Positions 12,801 to 23,210 of a stretch of 64,000 nucleotides of DNA are shown piece by piece; within the stretch, counting starts at the first letter, position 1; the number at the start of each line of letters is the position of its first letter. The notes under the pieces are model-generated. The model was not told the DNA's origin and did not search any database. It was given only the letters and a program-made list of their open reading frames with translations. The stretch covers positions 27,900,001-27,964,000 of the forward strand of contig NC_046679.1 in NCBI RefSeq assembly GCF_009870125.1. The letters are read 5' to 3'. This stretch comes from Drosophila pseudoobscura. Lineage: Eukaryota > Arthropoda > Insecta > Diptera > Drosophilidae. The position numbers and the translations under genes are program-made.

Positions 12801-13343
12801 GGGCATCCTGGGCCTTCTCGGAATTCAAAGGCATTATGGACCATTCCCATTCAATAGTTCCAATATTGGTATTCCAGCCACGCACCAAAGCGGGCGCATG
12901 GCCCTGCACTGTGAGCATATCGAATCCCAGATTGGTGCCAATTGGAGCGGCCGCCGTATCGCTGCTATCCACCGAGAATCCGCTCACTTGGAGCAGCTTA
13001 ATGTCGCCGCGCGGCTTCTGTTCGAGCACCTGTCGCCACAAAATGGAGCCGGTTTTCGGGCATAAAAAGGCCACGACATCCTCATGAGTGCTGACGAGCA
13101 AACGCGGTTGAAAGTGATTCAAATCGACGCGAGACTGCTTCAGGGCTCCCACATGCACGCTTCGCCTGGTTGTGGATGATGATCATACGACTCGTTACAC
13201 AGATGATGGTCAATGGTCAATGAGTGGTTGTGTTGTGTCACTTACCAGTCGAATTTCTTAATCTGGTCCTCGTACAGTGCCGAGCAGGTGCTCAAAAGTA
13301 AGAGCGCTATGGAGATACCGGCTAAAACATTTATGCCTAGCAT
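9869..13343 (-). CDS. EMC1: ER membrane protein complex subunit 1 (EMC1), 11 exons
   Basis: Exons right to left: 13246-13343, 12523-13165, 12306-12452, 11933-12245, 11427-11761, 11166-11360, 11026-11103, 10764-10965, 10548-10700, 10089-10493, 9869-10029 (stop TAG). The frame is continuous. The N-terminus MLGINVLAGISIALLLLSTC is a signal peptide, followed by YEDQIKKFDW as in EMC1 proteins. The luminal part has PQQ-like beta-propeller repeats (for example STHEDVVAFLCPKTGSILW). The C-terminal DUF1620 region contains PLPTESHINYNQTVARLRNIYTAP-like sequence and ends with a single membrane helix (YILISIVLVALTSGSLIV) and a short basic cytosolic tail. EMC1 is the large luminal subunit of the complex that inserts tail-anchored and multipass proteins, including rhodopsin in flies. 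The exon-10 donor, TTTAG|GTTCGT, is weak. In D. melanogaster this corresponds to CG2943 as I recall it. Confidence 0.93.
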
Positions 13344-13654
13344 TTTGCGTGTATCGCTGTTTTGCTTCCGACTACCACAAGCACAAAAAATTTAACTACA
13401 AATGCGTTTTTATGTTATAAACTATAAAAAATCCACATTAATTCGTGTTTTCCGTCATAGCAAAAGGGGGATGAGAAGAAGAAATTGGAGCAGAGCAGGG
13501 TTGTCATCAGGTTTATCGGGGCTGAGGGAACCAGAACCTGTGGTTCAAATTGCAAAATGCTGGCAACCCTATTAGTCGGTCAAATAAACAAAGAAGAAGA
13601 AGTTGTCCGCAATTCTGGAAAAATCGGGAAATAAATACATTTAAACGTTTGCAA
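13344..13654. promoter_or_regulatory. Divergent promoter region between EMC1 and Taf7
   Basis: 311 bases separate the two start codons, so this stretch must carry both promoters. No TATA box, DRE or Motif 1 is evident. Confidence 0.5.
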
Positions 13655-15004
13655 ATGTTTGAAAAGAAGAGCGACAAGGCCAAGGAGAATGAGCGAAAGC
13701 CTCGCGACGATGGCATTGAGCTGGAGAGCCACTTTATAATGCGTGTACCGAAGGAAATGGCCGACACTGTCCACGAAGCCATTCAGGCGGGGAACATAAA
13801 GGATAGATTATCCATTCAATTGGATCAGGACCTGCGATACGGTGAGGTCCGGCTGGATGACCAGTTGCTCTACACGAAGCTCGTGGACCTGCCGACGGTT
13901 GTAGAGAGCTACAAGACCATTGACAACAAGAGCTTCTATAAGTCGGCTGACATTTGCCAAATTCTGATCTGCAAAGAAGAGCCCGATGAGGAGCCCGAGA
14001 AGGAGTCGCCGAACAAGAACAAGAAGAAGGATCCCAACAAGGTGGACAAGAAGTATTTGTGGCCGCATGGCATAACACCGCCCTGCAAGAACGCCCGCAA
14101 GCGTCGCTTCCGCAAAACACTGAAAAAAAAGAACGTGGAGGCACCCGAAATCGAAAAGGAGGTCAAGCATTTGCTTCGCATCGACAACGAGGCGGTTCGT
14201 GTCGACTACGAGATAATCAATGAGGAGGACAAGCCCTCCGACGATCTGGATCAGTCGGATATGAAGCAATACAACGACGCGGATGATGAAATGCAGGACG
14301 ACAACACCATGAATGCCAGCGAAAAGGCAATTAATGATAATGGCATGCAGCGCGATATCAATGTGGAATCGGATGATGATGATACCAGCAATTTCGCCAC
14401 TCAACATCGTGCTCCCAACATGGGCGTGGCAGCCCACGACATCTTCGGCGAGGAGGTGTCCACCACAGATGACGAAGACGATGGCGAACAGCGGAACAAC
14501 ACAATGCAGCGACGCGAGCTCGAGGATTCCTCCCGCCTTTCAGCAGACGATTCACGGATGTCCGACTTCTTTGGGGCCAGCACCAGTGGTGCTGGCGGAA
14601 CCAGCGGCATGAAAATGGAGGAGAACGAATTTACCAAAGCCATGTTTGGCCAAGAGCCGAGCAGTCCCAAATTGAGTGCGGCTGGCTCCAGCTCAAACCT
14701 GGCAGCTCCAAGCGGCTTCTATGACAGCCAAATGCTAACGAAACGAGAGGAGTTTGAGAATATGGAGTTTATAGATGAACCGCAGCCACAGTACACACAA
14801 CAGCAGGTGCACGAGAAGATCAACCAGCTAACGCGGCAGCTCAGTGAGCTGAAGGCCCAGCAAACGCAAAAATCAATGGAAATTGCATCCATCCAAAATG
14901 CCACACTAAAACAACGCATGCAAGAGACCCTGGATAATTTGTACACGCAGGTTATTGAAAGGGAGCTGGAGCTTAAGGACTTTGAGAATATGCTAGAATC
15001 CTAG
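13655..15004 (+). CDS. Taf7: TFIID subunit TAF7 (TAFII55)
   Basis: A single exon of 449 residues starting [16 protein letters not shown]. The open frame continues upstream of 13655 but with no ATG. Residues about 20-175 are the TAFII55 N-terminal domain ([65 protein letters not shown]). A highly acidic middle (about 195-330) and a C-terminal coiled coil rich in Q/E (about 385-449) follow. TAF7 binds TAF1 in TFIID and restrains its acetyltransferase activity until initiation. EMC1 lies head to head upstream; Prat lies tail to tail downstream. Confidence 0.95.
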   Translation: MFEKKSDKAKENERKPRDDGIELESHFIMRVPKEMADTVHEAIQAGNIKDRLSIQLDQDLRYGEVRLDDQLLYTKLVDLPTVVESYKTIDNKSFYKSADICQILICKEEPDEEPEKESPNKNKKKDPNKVDKKYLWPHGITPPCKNARKRRFRKTLKKKNVEAPEIEKEVKHLLRIDNEAVRVDYEIINEEDKPSDDLDQSDMKQYNDADDEMQDDNTMNASEKAINDNGMQRDINVESDDDDTSNFATQHRAPNMGVAAHDIFGEEVSTTDDEDDGEQRNNTMQRRELEDSSRLSADDSRMSDFFGASTSGAGGTSGMKMEENEFTKAMFGQEPSSPKLSAAGSSSNLAAPSGFYDSQMLTKREEFENMEFIDEPQPQYTQQQVHEKINQLTRQLSELKAQQTQKSMEIASIQNATLKQRMQETLDNLYTQVIERELELKDFENMLES

Positions 15005-15684
15005 GAACAAGTAGTTTAAATAGAATAAGTTTAAAGTGCATCAATAGATGGTTGTGTCCCTGTATCGTTATCGTTCTTTAGATCTGGTTTGGCTTTGTAT
15101 TACAGGGCTGACAAGCAATTAACGTATACACGATGCACGTTCTTAAGTATTCAACAATCTCCATCTGAAATGATGCATTACAACCATTGACCCAATGGCG
15201 GCGGCTGATTGAACAGACCTTGCCATGGGATTGCCATTGCCCCTCGAATACGATGCTGTTATCTGATATGTACTACCAATTTCTTACATCCAGTTTTGTT
15301 GTTTTTATGATCATGTCTTTTATTGGCATTTGCAATTAACAAACGTATATTGATATTCAAAACCAAAGTGCATTTTGCACAGATAGACAACATAGAAGGC
15401 TACATTTTGTACTATGAGAATAGTTTATGTCTTTAGAGAGCGCTTTTCACTTACGACCTAAATAGTTAGTCTACAAAAATATTATTTAAGAGCGGAATGG
15501 GTTCTAAATGCAAAAGTTTGTGACAGCTATTCCTTGGCCAGTCAATGGCTTTGATACTGTTGTATGTTTTTGTGTGGTGGGTGGGGGTTCAGAGTAGCAA
15601 GCAAACAGGGGGGAGATGCAAACAAACTGGTTTCCAGAACCTACATTTTTGAACTACATTTTCCTTCATCGCCTTTGCATGCGA
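15005..15684. other. Shared 3' flank of Taf7 and Prat
   Basis: The two genes converge here. No open gene or RNA gene is seen; presumably both 3' UTRs. Confidence 0.5.
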
Positions 15685-17328
15685 TCACCAGCTCAGTTCG
15701 TCGGGCAGACCGCCTGGATACTCGCCGGTGAGGCAGGCGGTGCAATGCCCCATGGCCTTGCCTTTGCCCTTGCCATCTCCGTCGCCAATATCGGCCGACT
15801 GCTGCTTCAGCTGGACAGCCTGCACCAGACCGGCGACACTGAGATAAGCCAAGCTGTCGGCGCCCACATGGCGGGCCAATTGATCGGCATTCAGCTTGTT
15901 GGCGATCAGCTCCTCGCGCGTGGGTATGTTGATACCCATGTAGCAGGGATATTGCAGTGGGGGGCTGGCAATGCGTATGTGTACCTCGCGAGCCCCTGCG
16001 TCGCGCAACAGCTTGATAATCGGCCCAATGGTGTTGCCCCTCACAATGGAGTCGTCGATAAGAACAAGCCGCTTTCCGGCCACATTCTCAGACAGAGCAC
16101 CGAATTTCTTGGCCACTCCCAACTGTCGAAGGCGTGTGGAGGGCTGGATAAAGGTGCGACCCACATAGCGATTCCTGCAGAGCACTTCGGCAAATTCCAG
16201 ACCAGATTCCCGGGCATAGCCATGAGATGCCGCTGTGCCAGACTCGGGCACCGAGCTCACAATATCCGCCTCAACGGGAGCCTCGCGCCACAGCTGACGG
16301 CCGCACTGCATGCGCACTGAGTATACCATCTGACCTTCGAAGATGCTGTCGCCACGGGCAAAGTAGACGTACTCGAAGATACAGAATGCCATGCGCTTGA
16401 AGTCCGGACGCTCCACAATGTCCACAGTGCGATAGCCGCTGCGAGTCAGCTCCACGATCTCGCCGGGCTCCACTTCGCGCACATAGCGGGCTCCGATCGA
16501 GAGGAAGCCACAACTCTCGCTCGACACCACCCAGCCGTCGGCCGGGGTCTCCGAGCTGTTGCCGTGGCCCGCATTAATAGGCACAATCTTTCCAATGCAC
16601 AGAGGCCGATTGCCGTAGGTATCGCGTACCGCGTAGATCTTGTCCTTTAGCATGATAACCAGGGAGTAGGAGAGGGGAGCCAGCATCATGAAGTGCCTGA
16701 TCCTGGCCGGCCAATTGGGGCCATCCAGCTCGGACACATCCTCGGGGGCGCAGCACAAAGACTGAGCAATCAGCTCGCTGTCGCTGTGGGTGGAGAGACC
16801 CACGCCTCGTGCCAACACCTCGCGACGCAGAGATTCGTTGTTGACCAGCTCACCGTTGTGAGCCAGTGCCATGGCTCCGTGAGCCGTGTGCACCACAAAG
16901 GGCTGGCAGTTGACCACTCCAGAGCCGCCGGCCGTGGAGTAGCGGGTGTGTCCAATGCCCAAGTTGCCGCGCAGCTTCTTCATCGAATCGTCGTTGAAGA
17001 GGGTGCTGATCATGCCCATGCCCTTGTGAACGTTAAAGTTCGTAGAGGACTTGCCCTCGCTGGTGGCGATGCCAGCTGACTCCTGGCCGCGATGCTGCAA
17101 CGCCACCAGGCCCAGGCAAATCACGTGCGCAATGTCTATCTGCGTGGGCCAATCTCCGCAAGCAATCGCCCCAAAGACTCCACATTCGTGCGTCAAACCG
17201 GTTAGCTCCTTACTCTCCCCAATGGACGTGGGCATTGCAGTCGCAGTCGCAGTCAATGCCGAGGCAGCCTCCACTTGTTGCGTTGCCTCCACGCGCACAT
17301 GTTGTTGCTGCTCCGGTGGCGTCGACAT
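15685..17328 (-). CDS. Prat: Amidophosphoribosyltransferase (PRPP amidotransferase)
   Basis: One exon of 547 residues. It catalyses the first committed step of purine synthesis, PRPP plus glutamine to phosphoribosylamine, in the cytosol. A propeptide precedes Cys49 in LTHECGVFG, the N-terminal nucleophile of the class II (Ntn) glutaminase domain; the conserved HNGELVN and [11 protein letters not shown] motifs follow. The phosphoribosyltransferase domain has the PRPP-binding signature [12 protein letters not shown] near residues 422-432. D. melanogaster has Prat and Prat2; the intronless coding region and neighbours fit Prat. Two DRE boxes lie about 180-210 bases upstream of the ATG. Confidence 0.96.
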   Translation of the reverse strand: MSTPPEQQQHVRVEATQQVEAASALTATATAMPTSIGESKELTGLTHECGVFGAIACGDWPTQIDIAHVICLGLVALQHRGQESAGIATSEGKSSTNFNVHKGMGMISTLFNDDSMKKLRGNLGIGHTRYSTAGGSGVVNCQPFVVHTAHGAMALAHNGELVNNESLRREVLARGVGLSTHSDSELIAQSLCCAPEDVSELDGPNWPARIRHFMMLAPLSYSLVIMLKDKIYAVRDTYGNRPLCIGKIVPINAGHGNSSETPADGWVVSSESCGFLSIGARYVREVEPGEIVELTRSGYRTVDIVERPDFKRMAFCIFEYVYFARGDSIFEGQMVYSVRMQCGRQLWREAPVEADIVSSVPESGTAASHGYARESGLEFAEVLCRNRYVGRTFIQPSTRLRQLGVAKKFGALSENVAGKRLVLIDDSIVRGNTIGPIIKLLRDAGAREVHIRIASPPLQYPCYMGINIPTREELIANKLNADQLARHVGADSLAYLSVAGLVQAVQLKQQSADIGDGDGKGKGKAMGHCTACLTGEYPGGLPDELSW

Positions 17329-18049
17329 GTTGTTGCTGCCGCTGGGTTCGAATTCAGATTGATATTCTAGTTAGTTGAGCAGTTGGACCAAAGCGTCGAA
17401 TGATTTACCTGTTGATTTACGCAACAGTTTTATACACGAAAATTGTTCGCACGCTTCGCACGCGCACCTTATTTGTGGGTGTCGGGGGGTGGGGGTCCGA
17501 TCAAGCGCAATATCGATAGGGCTTTAACTATCGATACGAGACTTAAAACCTTTCGATCGGCTAAAACTGAATTCAATCAAAAAAAGTAAATAGAATGGAT
17601 TAAGAAAGGTAATTAAATGAGTAGAAGTTCAAGATGAGCAGAGTGCAAACTGACTGCAGTTGATAATTCAGATATTAAAGGAGCCTGAAAGAAATGTACT
17701 CTTATCGATAAGACTACCCGATATTTTATAAGAAAGCAAATGATTTAATAAATTAATCATTATTAAAATTAAAGTTGTACCAAGAATAATTGAGCTAATG
17801 GCGAATTTAAATCTCATGAGTCAGCAGTTTTATATTATAGATTATAATTTGGGATAAGGTTTATCATTTATACTTAGACAATTATGAAATAGAATGTAGC
17901 ATATGTACATACATATGTACATATGTACATATATATTTTCTTGTCATGATTAATTTCAATTCAACACCCAACTTAAGTACCTTGAAGCGATATTCGAACT
18001 CTCTTATGTACATAGTGCTAATTAAATGATAGGATACATTCTGGAATAA
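17329..18049. other. Intergenic DNA between Prat and riboflavin kinase
   Basis: Holds the Prat promoter (DRE boxes) and, further on, AT-rich DNA with overlapping ACATATGT/CATATGTAC palindromes (17900-17935). No gene is seen. Confidence 0.5.
17511..17536. promoter_or_regulatory. Pair of DRE boxes (TATCGATA) upstream of Prat
   Basis: TATCGATA occurs at 17511-17518 and 17529-17536, and a third lies in the 12-bp palindrome CTTATCGATAAG at 17701-17712. DREF binds this 8-mer in promoters of growth and replication genes, and BEAF-32 binds the overlapping CGATA. The placement fits control of Prat and perhaps of an insulator. Confidence 0.8.
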
Positions 18050-18593
18050 CTATTTACATTCAGATCCGTTAGGATTTTTGGCAAAGAAAGTAGCCTCTTG
18101 TAGCTTCTTATTTTCTGGCGATTCCAGGTGCGCTTTGGCATGCTCAATGTCCGCCTTAATGGCAGTTATAAGTGCCTCCAGGGAGTCAAAGCTTTTTTCA
18201 GGTCGCAGATAGCCAACTATGCAGATCTTAAGTAACTGGCCATACAGATCGCAGTTGAATTCATGCAGCATATGCGTCTCCACGCTCTTTTCTGTGTTGT
18301 TGTAGAATGGATTCCAGCCGACGCTGAGAACCATTTTGTGCACGGGTCCGCTGTCCACATTCGCCCACCCGTAGTAGACGCCTGTGAGCAGGGATTCGGG
18401 TAAGGACTTTACCACCTCCAGCGGAAAGTTGGCTATAAATAAAATAGATGAGTGGTTTGGTTATCTATTGGAAACGACCTTCGCCGTCATGGTACAATTC
18501 ACACGAACCTGTTGGAATGCCGAGCTCTTTGGAGCCTCGGCCAAATCCCCTCACAATCTCGCCGCTGGCATAAAGAGGAAGTTGGTTCAGCAT
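18050..18593 (-). CDS. Riboflavin kinase (flavokinase)
   Basis: Exons 18509-18593 and 18050-18432 join in frame to 155 residues, starting MLNQLPLYASGEIVRGFGRGS. The join recreates the family's PTANFP motif (GIPT|ANFPLEVV), whose Thr/Asn help bind Mg-ATP; YYGWANVD, VETHMLH and LYG..LKICIVGYLRPEKSF follow. It phosphorylates riboflavin to FMN. An in-frame ATG at 18743 would add 50 basic residues. The donor GTTCGT is weak. The D. melanogaster orthologue should be CG2846 at 84E. Confidence 0.92.
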
Positions 18594-18773
18594 TTGGTTA
18601 CTCTGGCGCTTGCTGGTCGTTTTGTGGTCGCGCTTAAACGTCTTCCAAGTTTTCGCCGAGTTGTGGTTACTGATTGTCTGCTTCCACTGGGTGTAGATCA
18701 CGTTACATGAAAATTTATTGAGAGCAGCAAAATAATGTGACATTGATCACTGTATCGCTCGCTTTGATTGCGG

Positions 18774-18834
18774 CCACGCCACTCGCATAACTATTATTAT
18801 AATTAATTAATATAAAGCTAGATTTCCAACGAAC
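18774..18834. repeat. Block found again, split by an LTR, at 21760-21791 and 22955-22993
   Basis: CCACGCCACTCGCATAA, an AT-rich stretch, and AAAGCTAGATTTCCAACG in this order recur downstream of the first zinc-finger gene, interrupted there by the solo LTR. This marks the left edge of the segment that was tandemly duplicated together with the zinc-finger gene. Confidence 0.8.
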
Positions 18835-19176
18835 CCAATCAGCTGACTGCTGTGGTGCTGCCAACCTGTTTGGTGTTGGTTGGAAAAGTGCGCGTATATT
18901 TAAGACCGTACAAAAACCATCCACAAAAATATTTGTTAGTTTGTGCTTTTGTCACACAAAATTAACATGATTTAGTCGCTGTCTTTTGTTTAATTAAAAT
19001 AGCCAAAACAAATAAACTTTAACCCTTTAAAGCCCCTTTTGGCATCTCAATGCGCCCAACACGCACACTTTAACACTTTTTGTTTACAGCTGATCATCTG
19101 GCCTATAATCGGAAATTAAAATTTGCATAGTCGCAGCTTTGCTGCCGAAATTTACAAAAAAAAACCAGCGCAAAGA

Positions 19177-21634
19177 ATGGCGAAGGTGTGCCGGGTGTGC
19201 CTGGATGATTCCGTGCTACTGGTAGATATATTCGCTGAAGTCTGCAATCTCTGGGAGCTGCCTGAAAATAGCCCTGCCTACGTCATAAGCCAGTTCTCAC
19301 CTGAGAATTCTGTGGGGCGCGGGGACTCTATGCCGCAGCTTATATGCCACTCCTGCATTAATGGGGTCCAGAGTGCATATCGTTATAAGCTAAAATTGGA
19401 CCAAGGATCTGAAAATTATCAACGTTTTCTAAAGAAAACGCAGCAGAAACGTTTTCATACAGTTTTATCAAGCGTTTCGGAAAATAATGAAACGTACACA
19501 ATTAATATCAGCGATAAAGAGGAGAATCTCATTCGTGCAAATGAAAGCCATGGGATCAAGGCAGAGCACGAGATTGTTCTGCTGCCCGTGAAGACGGAGG
19601 TGGTGGAGCACAACGCTTACGACGAGGCTCACATGTGTATTAATCTGCAGGAAGACGCTCCCAATTTTGACATTGACATTGAGGAAGGCACTTACACAGT
19701 AAGGAACCCTCGTTGGGACTACGTGGATGAACAGGCTGGCCTGAAGATGAGTGTTTCAATGGATACACCTGATATTCACAAAATAGAGCATGTGCCCGAG
19801 CTAGCTCAGGTGGCAGAATCGAAACTTAACAATCTGAAATTAGAGCACGCTTTGAGAGAAAATGAGGTTCACATAAGAAAAAATATTCAATCGAACAAAG
19901 AGAATAAGAGGCAGGAGTCAGAGAAAAATAACCATCCATTAGAAAAAGAGGATTCCTTGGAGACGATGGAAATTCGTATGAGTATATCAACGGATACCGA
20001 GAACCAAGAAACTGATGACAGGGCGAAGTTGGTCAAACCGTATGAGTGCAAGTGGTGCGGCAAGGTAGTCTCGCGCAGCCAAAATTTAAGATGGCATGAA
20101 ATGTAAGTACTACTGAGCAGTGTTTATAAATTGTAATTAAAATTGTCCCCCAGGCGTCACTTTGGCAAGTTTCCGTTCATTTGTGATGTTTGTGGCAAAG
20201 GTTTTAGAACTAAGTACCACCTGAAAAGACATACCACCAGTCACAAGAACAATCAGACGGCGGAAATGTAAGTAATTGGCATTTTAAACCAAATCATTGT
20301 TAATTTTCTCCTTAAAGAAGCAAAATGAAGCCTCTTGGAAAAAAAAGCACGTATCGTAGTCCGTCGCAGAAAAAGAAGACCCTAGAAGACCACAACAATG
20401 ATCGTCTGGAAAGCATTTCTTCCAGAAAAATTCGTAGTACCGCAGAACTTCCATGTCCGCAATGCTATAAATGTTTTGACTCACAGTTTAAGCTCGAATA
20501 TCACATTGATAAGACGTGCCATAAGTGTCCCCACTGCTCACGCTTTTATGCAAATGAACGTAGTCTAAGGAGACATCAACAAGAGCACATTCCACTGGCA
20601 GCCTTTGAGGGCCCGCGATCATTCTCGAACATGAATGAGCTGAGGGAGCCGCGTGTCAAGCACAGCGACAGCCTGTTTAAGTGCCAAGAATGCAATGCAG
20701 TATTCATCGACATCCTTTATCTGCAGATCCACAGTAAAGAGCATGCTGGTGAACAAGGGCAACTGGAGCGTAGCCGAGGAGCCACACTCCCTAGGGCTAA
20801 GAAACAGGACGACTCCGACTCGAAGAAGAGTGTTTTAGAAATGTTTTCCTGCCATGACGCTAATAGTCGCTCAAAAAATCCAACAATGCTAAAGAAGTAG
20901 GTTTTTAATCAGAACGAATGATTTAATAGACATTAAATACTTTTTTATTCACACCAGGCTGAAGCTCACCGAACCCGACCCTGCTATATCAAGCCCCACA
21001 AAGAAGAGCTGCATGACCCAATCCTTGCCAATGTAAGTCTATCTTTTTCCATTATGGATTTTCGTCTTAACGGGTATTTTATCCCCAACCAGAAAACTGG
21101 AAAATACATGCCAGCAGTGCGGTAAGAAATTTACCTATAAACAAGCCCTGACTAGGCACATGCTTGTTCACACTGGCGAGCGTCCTTTTGAATGCACGTA
21201 TTGCGAGAAGAAATATTCGCGCAAGGTTCAGCTAGATGAGCACACTACTATCCACACTGGCGACCGTCCTTTCGAGTGCTTGGTTTGCGAGAAGAAATTT
21301 ATTCGCAAGATACACCTAGCTGAGCACACTCGTATTCACACTGGCGATCGTCCTTACGAGTGCTTGACTTGCGGCAAGACTTTTCCGCGCAAGTATATCC
21401 TGCTTAAGCACAATCGTATCCACACTGGCGGTCACCCTTCCGATTGCCCCAAGAAGAAGGAAAAAAGCTTTGACGATAGCTATAAACTGGAGATACACGA
21501 AGGAAAGGCGTCGAATAACAACAATATGCCTGAACAGCGTTTGGACGTACGTGTCTCGTGCCCGATTTTCATAGAATCTTTAATTTTTGTTGGTTTTTTT
21601 TTTCTCTTTGCAGATTAAGGATGAAATCGCTTGA
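19177..21634 (+). CDS. ZAD-C2H2 zinc-finger protein, copy 1 of a tandem pair
   Basis: Exons 19177-20102, 20154-20267, 20318-20896, 20958-21032, 21093-21546 and 21614-21634 give 722 residues, with every phase matching. Residues about 4-75 form a ZAD (CRVC...CHSC), the arthropod zinc-finger-associated dimerisation domain. An acidic linker follows, then scattered fingers (YECKWCGKVV; FICDVCGKGF; LPCPQCYKCF; FKCQECNAVF) and a run of four consecutive C2H2 fingers with HTGERPFEC-type linkers. A finger that follows in copy 2 is lost here by a 102-base in-frame deletion. The last codons, IKDEIA, come from a tiny final exon. It is probably a nuclear DNA-binding protein; the target is unknown. I cannot name the orthologue. 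Confidence 0.88.
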
Positions 21635-21791
21635 AGCAATGTTTTGTTGACATGACATTTGTTTAAACATATAAGGACTGCTTACATTACTGAATAATTC
21701 TTTTGTTATGCCCCTATTTTTGACTACTCTAAAACGACTGGAAGTTTGTTCCTATTTTCGCCACGCCACTCGCATAAATATTATTATAATT

Positions 21792-22954
21792 TGTTATGTG
21801 CGGTTTTGGACAGAGCCGAAAAGTATCAGGGCAGGAGGAAGAGACAGCGGCATCTATAGTGGATCCTGGGAAGCAGTGGCAGAGTTGCGTGGGAGAAAAG
21901 GAAACGGTGCGAGGAGGAAGAAAAGGAAAGAGAGAGTTTCCGGTGGAGAATAGTGGAGGCCGCACGTGCCCTGAAAGAAAAAAAAAGGAAACAAAATTGG
22001 TGATCGTGGAGACGACGATCCCACCAAGACATCAGCGGCAGGCATCAACATCAGCAGAAGCGGCGGACCGCGGCAGCAGCAGCCCGGTACTGACCAGGCC
22101 GGAAAACTGGTGCGAGAACCGGCAGCGGAGCACCGACACCAAGGAACCGTCAGCGGAGCACCGGCACCAAGGAACCGTCAGCGGAGCACCGACTGGAGAC
22201 ACGTTTCTGTCCCCACACACCAACCCCCCCGGGGCAAGAATCCAGACTTCAAAGCAGAAATAAACCCACACGAATCAATGTCACACACCTTCATCCACAC
22301 ACATCACACCCAACCCACGCATGTATACCCTCATTCATAACACATCACATAACATCACCACATTTCACACATCTACACCCGTCCGACCCACAATTAAACA
22401 ATATATCACGATCATATAAAAAAAAAAAACCACGATTAAACGTAAACATCAGCAAGCATCAGGAAGCAACAACTTCTATCAAAGGGGGCTGCCAATTCGG
22501 CCGAAATAGGGTTTAATTTTTTTGTGTTAGTATTTGTTTCCTTTATATAAACCTAGATTATGAATTAATGTCCAAGAAGATAAGTAAGAAAATATAATGG
22601 ATATAAAAATGAAAATTTGAAAAGAGTCATGAGTGAATAGAAAATGGTAGTTGGGTGGGACGAGAGAGAGAAGAAGAGAGGGACCCTGAATATGAAAAGG
22701 GAGCGCTCATGGAAGGTGGCGCTCATGGAAGGGTGGGACCCTGCTAGGGATAACGAAACCAACTATCCCCGCTGACGAAAGTGCCAACGAAGACAAGTCT
22801 GTCCTATAAATTAGATTTGTTTTTTTTGTATGTTTTTTTTTGTTTTTGTTTTGTTCAATCCGTCCCCTGACTTATCGGGTCGGAAACACCCCTGACTTCC
22901 CCGTGAGCTAGCTGGGAACGATAGGCCAGGGTGGCAAAGAGGCGGATCATAACA
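21792..22954. mobile_element. Solo LTR of a Ty3/gypsy-type retrotransposon
   Basis: The 1,163-bp insert begins TGTTATG and ends CATAACA and is flanked by AATT on both sides (21788-21791 and 22955-22958). The empty site can be inferred from the related block at 18774-18834, which confirms the edges. TG..CA ends with a 4-bp target duplication are typical of Ty3/gypsy elements. No internal coding region is left, so it is a solo LTR from recombination between two LTRs. The length is near that of Osvaldo-clade LTRs, but the family was not verified. It contains a short tandem repeat (22125-22190). Confidence 0.85.
22125..22190. repeat. 28-bp tandem repeat inside the LTR
   Basis: Units beginning GCGGAGCACCG start at 22125, 22153 and 22181: two full copies plus a partial third. 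The two full copies differ at one position (A/G). Confidence 0.85.
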
Positions 22955-22995
22955 AATTAATTTATATAAAGCTAGATTTCCAACGAACCCAACTA

Positions 22996-23143
22996 ACCCA
23001 CAAACAATCGATGTTTAAAAAAATGATTAAATATCGATGCATCGATGGTGTATCATCGATGTTTTTCCACCTCTACCGAGAACCAAGAAAACGATGACAG
23101 GGAAAAGTTGGTCACACCGTATGAGTTCAAGTGGAGCGGCAAG
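22996..23143 (+). pseudogene. Remnant of exon 1 of the zinc-finger gene, copy 2
   Basis: From 23079 the sequence resembles copy 1 near 20000-20065, but both zinc-binding cysteines of the first finger are changed (YECKWCGK became YEFKWSGK) and the end of the exon is deleted. An open stretch runs from ATG 23045 to a possible donor at 23144. Joining it to the next exon shifts the frame into a stop, so it is unlikely to code. Just upstream, 23026-23064 has overlapping ATCGAT/TGCATCGATG elements that may serve as promoter or BEAF/DREF-type sites for copy 2. Confidence 0.6.
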
Positions 23144-23210
23144 GTAAATTTTACTGAGCAGAGTTTATAAATTATAATAGATATTATCCCCCAGGCGTCG
23201 CTGTGGCACG

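Noticed and set aside
12505-13065. 186-codon plus-strand open frame
   Set aside because: Antisense to EMC1 exon 2, with no family signature.
15616-16320. 234-codon plus-strand open frame
   Set aside because: Antisense to Prat; composition follows the Prat codon pattern.
18774-18834. The 61-bp block as an independent mobile element
   Set aside because: It occurs only at the two edges of the zinc-finger duplication in this window and has no terminal repeats, so segmental duplication explains it better.
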